A stretch of DNA of 64,000 nt from positions 54,466,613 to 54,530,612 of the forward strand of contig CM038466.1 of NCBI GenBank assembly GCA_021464415.1, given 5' to 3'. Below, one piece after another: positions 59,251 to 64,000 of this stretch. The notes beneath the pieces were generated by a model that was not told the origin of the DNA, ran no database searches, and saw only the letters and a list, made by a program, of their open reading frames with translations. Position numbers and translations under genes: made by a program. The DNA is from Lonicera japonica (lineage: Eukaryota; Streptophyta; Magnoliopsida; Dipsacales; Caprifoliaceae). Position 1 is the stretch's first letter, and the number at the start of each line of letters is the position of its first letter.

Positions 59251-59860
59251 CTACACCTAAATGGCAAATGTCACCAAAAAATGCGGAGGCTTTGTCACGG
59301 TTTAGAACCTTGACAAGTGGCTTGTTACTCTTAGACCTTTTCAAAGCAGAATACTCAAAGAAATAAAAAGTTGAATACTAAAATGGAATATTAATATAAG
59401 TGCGATCACTTTTCATGGTACGTTGGACGTGCCGGCAAAGATAGCTTTTGGTGACGCGCTCTAGATACGCCGGGAAAGATCACTTTCTCTGGTGCGACCG
59501 ACGCGCTAGTAAATGTAACGATTGGAGAAATGACTTTTGCTGACGCTTTGTGGATACCAGCATAGTAAAAGATTTTTTAATTTTTTATTTAAAAATTAAA
59601 TATAAATACCAATACCATGTATAATTTTTCTTTTTTTAATATTAATAGAAAATGCTAAGCTGAACCAATATCACAATAAACAAACATGATAAATTGGATA
59701 AATTATCAATACTAATGTAACATACAAAATAACAAAATCAACATCCTAATTATTAGTTGGAAGTGGCACTTAAAGGTCCCGTTGGGGGCTGATACTGGAA
59801 TCCCAGTATGCATTTTTGCAATTGAGCTAGGACATCGTTCGTCTCATTTATCTTATTATT

Positions 59861-60217
59861 TTAAGCAGCCAATTGCTCTGCTTGAGTGGCCAGTTGTTCT
59901 GCTTGACTAGCAACTTGTTTTTTAAGAGTGGCAATAACTTTGTCCTTCTCGTGGTCCTGATAGGTGCTTCTGCTGCTGGCTGCTCGACTACCTCTAACTG
60001 CCTTGAACCTTGGCATAGAACCATATCCCTTTCGATGACGTAATCGAGGGCCTAAGACTAGTGCCATAATCTTCAAGTCTTTCGACTGAGCCACCTCGTC
60101 ACCAGACTCAACAGATCCAGCAAACTCAACTAGTTGGGAAGCTCGCATATGTGTCATTGCATCCTGGATAGAGAAAAGGAAAAAAAAATAAACAAAGAAG
60201 CTATACAAACAGCGCAT
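59861..60217 (-). pseudogene. TNPA/Ptta-like CACTA protein fragment
   Basis: 118-codon minus frame with VLGPRLRHRKGYGSMPRFKA and a Gln/Ala heptad-like tail (KKQVASQAEQLATQAEQLAA), resembling the C-terminal part of plant Ptta/En/Spm-type proteins (PF03004). No start or upstream exons are recognised. Confidence 0.6.
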
Positions 60218-61080
60218 AAGTAGACCATCATATTCTCATTTCAAGAACCCAAGGTCTTGATAAGTTAACAAATTATAAACAGTCCAAGCAAAAGTAAACA
60301 TGATATTGAAGTATAATGTGCAAAGATATGTGTTAATTTCCTAAGAACAAATCAAGTTCATTTTGAACAACAAAACTTTGAATTATGTGCCCTTAACTTA
60401 CATATGTTGCATTATATATATATATGTAGTTACATTGACATTAATGTTTGGAAAATTGATTACACAGGACAAACTAGCCCAGCTTAGGAGAAATTGGGAC
60501 CTGACAATATTATATACGTCACACATACTCATGATCAACATGTGTGTATACATATATGTATAAATTCATTCTTCATTTGCTCACAATGTCGTCGTCAAGG
60601 CAGAGCAGCTAAACACCCAGCTCAATCTCAAAGTAATATCAACTCTTATATAGGCAGCCTCTTCTAAACATGTTTGATTAATAATAGTTTATAAAGTTTT
60701 CATATCATCATCTAATTAACTTGGCCTCCAGCCGTAGTTAGTTATTATATACTAATTCTTTTTACTTATTCGATCCGTTAATTAATGTGAGTTGTTAGAA
60801 GATGTCCTCATCGGGTCATGAGCTATATATATGCATCTGTTGGTGGAATCCTCTATTAGCTATCAACAGAAAGAAAACATACCTCAGGTAATTAATTATC
60901 TCATAAAACATATATGTTGGTGAAATCTTCTCTTAGTTAGCTAGGTCTAACAAATAATTGTACTATATAAAGGCCTATGCCGACCTAAACACTACATGGT
61001 TATTCAACATACAAAATGCTTTTCATTGAAAAACTTACGTGCTTCTCTGCAACGTATTCATTCCTTCATGTATATCCTTT
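60218..61080 (-). other. CACTA remnant interior, non-coding
   Basis: AT-rich with no clear conserved ORF. Probably intron or decayed sequence of the CACTA element. Confidence 0.45.
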
Positions 61081-61480
61081 ACAATGAGGTTGTTGAAATG
61101 TGTCAATAACACTAGGGAGTTCACCGATCACCGGATCAACTCATTATGCAAATTGGGTAAGATTGTCCCACCTGGTAATGCCTTGTTCAATAATTTGAGC
61201 AACATGTCAAAAGATTTGTTACTTCACTTATTAAGAACCTTCAAATGCATCAACTTCACTAAGAAATTTAGGGCCGAAAACTTCTGACACCCAGGATATA
61301 ACTCAATCTCCACATCCTTAAACATGTCATTGAACTTGCCCTGCTAATTACTATTATTTGTAGGGAGGTCATTGTAAGATCCACTAGAAGTTACTTGCTT
61401 CTCCATAACCACCATGTCCAGCTAAATCAGCTAACACAGCTGCCATCTTGTCAACTTCATCTTGCACTCTAGCTAACATT
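61081..61480 (-). pseudogene. TNP2-type transposase fragment
   Basis: Reverse translation gives FNDMFKDVEIELYPGCQKFS, then ALNFLVKLMHLKVLNK, a stop where relatives have Trp, then SNKSFDMLLKLLNKALPGG. This is the conserved region between the N-terminal domain and the catalytic part of plant TNP2 transposases. Several stops interrupt it. Confidence 0.75.
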
Positions 61481-61560
61481 GTCTGCCTTTAAAAAGAGGA
61501 ATATAAATTCTAATATTTTTGAAACCAAGAAGAAAAACCCAATTGAGAGTTAAGCTAGCA

Positions 61561-63860
61561 ATGAATCTGCATGCCATGTCTATGCGACTCATAATTTTAG
61601 TAATAATAATAATTTTGGCAGGAACAAAATTAGCAAATAGGATAACTCAGCCAGGACTCGGTTGGCAAACAACCTGCGGAGACTCCAACAACATCACTTT
61701 CCCATTCAGGATGAGCCTAGACTGCTACTTCGACGACACTTTCTTCATTACTTGCAACAAAACATTCCAGCAGCCACGGCCATTTCTCCGGAGAGGCAAT
61801 TTGCAAGTACTCAGCATATTGCCCGAAGCTGCTGATCAAGTTGAGGATCCTACATTCAGTCTCTCGCTTTTGCTTTGACTCATCAGGCTATATTAGCCAG
61901 GGCCGCATTATCAGCTGGACAACTAATATGGTCAAATTAGTAGCCTCGAGTGCGCGAATACTGCTCTCATCAATGGCCCAAACTACACGACTGGCTGCAT
62001 ATCATATTGCAACTAGGCCGAGCACACAGTTAACGGGTTGTGCAACAAGATCGGCTATTGCGAGGCTCAGATTCTGATGGGATTGATCCAATTCAAATTT
62101 AGCCTCGAGATCCTAAGGAACCACTAGTTTGTCTACGGATTCAATCCGTGTAGCCATGTTTTTGTTACGAAGGAAGGGAATTATAGTTTTAACTCAGTAG
62201 ACCTTTGGAATTTGAGCGGCCACGATCAGTTCCTGCTTGTTGTTGATTTGTCTATGGGTACTGTGGCATGCCCCGACACAAAAAGGAACATATCCAGCTT
62301 TGCGAGTTAATCGTTGGACAGCGTGTGTGTCAACTCAACCAATGGACCTGGATATCGTTGCAATTGTTCTCCGAGTTTTTGAGAGAATCCTGACGCAGCC
62401 GGAACAGTGCATTGTGTTAGCCCAAGTGCAGTCACGTTAAGTTATTATATAAACTCGAAAGTCTGAGTATCGGTCCATAGGGATAGTTGAAAAGGAATGA
62501 AATGGATTAAAAATTTTACGATTTTCTGGTTTTTGGTGAAAAGGTTGGTTATCGAACAACGCTAATGTAAATCAGTTGTGAAAAGTGTTAAGAAAGCACT
62601 AAGGTGAGTGAAAGTTTCTCGCGATATAATAAATGGCATTTGCAATCTCATACAAAGATTTCAATACAATAGTCTCGAGAAAGGGGAATGTTGTCATATC
62701 GCTCAATAGCAATGGGTGCGAAGCTAGGCAACTCATTCCCGAATTGAAGATATATCAAGAGGGAATACAACAAAATTTCACCAAAGATGAAACCATCATA
62801 TCTATCTTTTAGCTACAGGTGTGAAGTAAAGCAACCCATTCCCAATAAAGCTAATCCGAGGTAGAGATGGTAGACTCGTCGTAAAAAGGTTTTATATGAA
62901 GCATGTATGTGAAATCTCATGGTTTAAAAGAATGAAAATTAGATAGTGAATCATTACTATGAAATTAAACGAAGTTTGTGAAATAAATTCACTAACTAAT
63001 CGATTTTCACCTGAGGAAGACAATAAGGAGTCTAAATAACACATAAAGTGTATGAAGCACTCGGGAATGTTGTATTATCACTCAAACACAAGAACTAAGC
63101 ATACAAAGCATGAAAAGTATAATCTTTAAATGAAACTACCTAGAAAGCTTGAAGAATGAAGGATTTGAAAAGGAAAATGATTCACAATTATTTAACAAAC
63201 TTTTAAAAATGGATTGAGAAATTAATCTCCGAAAATCATATCACGATTCGGCTCTATAACCTTAGTAAAAGACTACTCCATAATAAATGCAAGAACAAAT
63301 ATTATAGAAGAAGAAATCATTCTTATAAAACGAAAACTTACAAGAGAAATGAAGAAAAGTTACACTTTTAGCTCTCCTTTCTCTCTAGCACTTGTGTGTA
63401 ACAACTAAGATAAAACCTCTTTAGATGATTTTTCCTCCTTAAAACTAGCCAAAGATGTCTAACAAATTAATAAAAAAAAGAAGAGAAAATATCTAGGAAC
63501 ATTAATCCCCAAAATAAGGCAAAAGGGAGTAGGTAGTTGGTGTCCTCACCAGGCCATGATCGATCATGTTTATCATGATTCTGGGAGTTCTTCACTCAGC
63601 ACTTTGCAAGCCTCCAAGCTTACTCTTGATCAATCTATGCAATGCCATTGTATCCCATTCCTACAAACACATAGAATACTACAAAATATATACCAACTTG
63701 GGCCACATTAGATACAAAACTCGCTAAGGCACTAATCTCGAGATAAATGGATAATTTGGCAAAGTTAGAACAATAAACACATCAAGCGGCTCTGGGAAAG
63801 AGCTTATGCATGACAATTTTAAGCGTTTATCAAATCTGTATCTTTATCATGGTTGCCAAG
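61561..63860 (+). pseudogene. WAK-like pseudogene, first exon split by a solo LTR
   Basis: ATG at 61561 begins a signal peptide and GUB_WAK region (MNLHAMSMRLIILVIIIILA, TTCGDSNNITFPF) paralogous to the intact gene. Frameshifts near 61850 and later break it. The exon can be followed to 62390, is interrupted by the LTR 62391-63832 and resumes at 63833-63860 with the NPYL...GC tail and a GTACGT donor, exactly where exon 1 of the intact gene ends. Exons 2 and 3, if present, lie beyond the window. Confidence 0.88.
62391..63832 (-). mobile_element. Solo LTR of the Athila 2/3 family, 1442 bp
   Basis: In minus orientation it begins TGATAAACGCTTAAAATTG and ends GCTGCGTCA, homologous to the LTRs of elements 2 and 3. 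Flanks AATCC (62386-62390) and AATCT (63833-63837) are a target duplication with one change. One intact palindrome core (63554-63569) and a half site remain. No internal region is present, as after LTR-LTR recombination. Confidence 0.9.
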
Positions 63861-64000
63861 GTACGTAATATTGTTCTATTAACATAAAATATATGCAGTC
63901 TGTTGGTCCTTGTGAAAGAGGCTCGAATCTTTTCATAAAAAAATTAAATCTAAGTACTAAATCATTGCAAAATTTTAATTATCTAATAAATTTGTAAAAT
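63861..64000 (+). other. Start of intron 1 of the WAK-like pseudogene
   Basis: Begins at the GTACGT donor and is AT-rich to the window end. Confidence 0.55.

Larger units (their letters stand above)
59253..61480 (-). mobile_element. Second CACTA remnant in the WAK-like pseudogene promoter
   Basis: Starts CACTACACCTAAATGGCAAA then TTTGTCACGG as in the first CACTA, but no matching right terminus is found. The inside encodes transposase remnants on the minus strand. It sits between the distal and core upstream parts of the WAK-like pseudogene, about 80 bp from the ATG. The right edge, near 61480, is estimated from where homology to the intact gene's promoter returns. Confidence 0.75.

Noticed and set aside
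61039..61287. Plus-strand 82-codon ORF
   Set aside because: It is the antisense of a TNP2 transposase remnant whose conserved peptides read on the minus strand.

Overview
This window is AT-rich plant nuclear DNA, almost certainly from a eudicot. The evidence is a spliced wall-associated receptor kinase gene, Athila/Tat-type Ty3-gypsy retrotransposons primed by tRNA-Asp, CACTA (En/Spm) DNA transposons, Tourist/Harbinger-like MITEs and plant LINE RNase H remnants. The species cannot be told from the sequence. Only one gene looks intact; nearly everything else is nested transposable elements in various states of decay.

Layout, left to right. 1-1600: a ~790-800 bp unit repeated in tandem, each copy ending in an (ATT)n microsatellite. 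2230-3060: a dispersed non-coding repeat that recurs in the kinase intron. 3119-3806: a MITE with TAA target-site duplication (TSD). 3810-5242 and 17082-20280: two diverged copies of a ~2 kb segment. The first copy is split by an 11.8 kb minus-strand Athila-type element (5243-17081, TSD ATTAC); the second keeps the matching empty site near 19850. 18768-19065 and 33351-33643: LINE-type RNase H pseudogene fragments. 20281-23136: a long-TIR non-autonomous element carrying a ~2 kb solo LTR (TSD GGTAT). 24600-25364 plus 32548-32740: a decayed minus-strand gene resembling plant transposon-borne DUF1985/Ulp1 proteins, split by a second, internally deleted Athila-type element (25370-32547, TSD CTCGT).

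35077-42267 is a three-exon wall-associated kinase (WAK-like) gene predicted to encode 735 residues: signal peptide, GUB_WAK domain, EGF-like modules, one membrane span and an RD-type kinase. Its ~3.9 kb second intron holds a MITE, a TIR-ended repeat and a tRNA-derived SINE-like stretch. 43548-58913 is a 15.4 kb CACTA element (TSD AGA) with a fragment of a TNP2-type transposase; inside it sits a third Athila-type element (45245-56358) with decayed gag, protease, RT, RNase H, integrase and a third ORF, and a truncated 3' LTR. 58917-63860 is a second, broken WAK-like gene: its upstream region is split by another CACTA remnant and its first exon by a solo Athila-type LTR (62391-63832, TSD AATCC/AATCT).

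The most unusual signal is a 16-bp perfect palindrome, CCATGATCGATCATGG, arrayed in the LTRs of one retrotransposon family. Copy number varies from 1 to 7, and spacing is nearly always about 21-22 bp or about twice that, i.e. a whole number of helical turns. This looks like a phased binding-site array in U3. The window otherwise records a clear insertion history: several TSD pairs, an empty site, nested elements and a reconstructable pseudogene.
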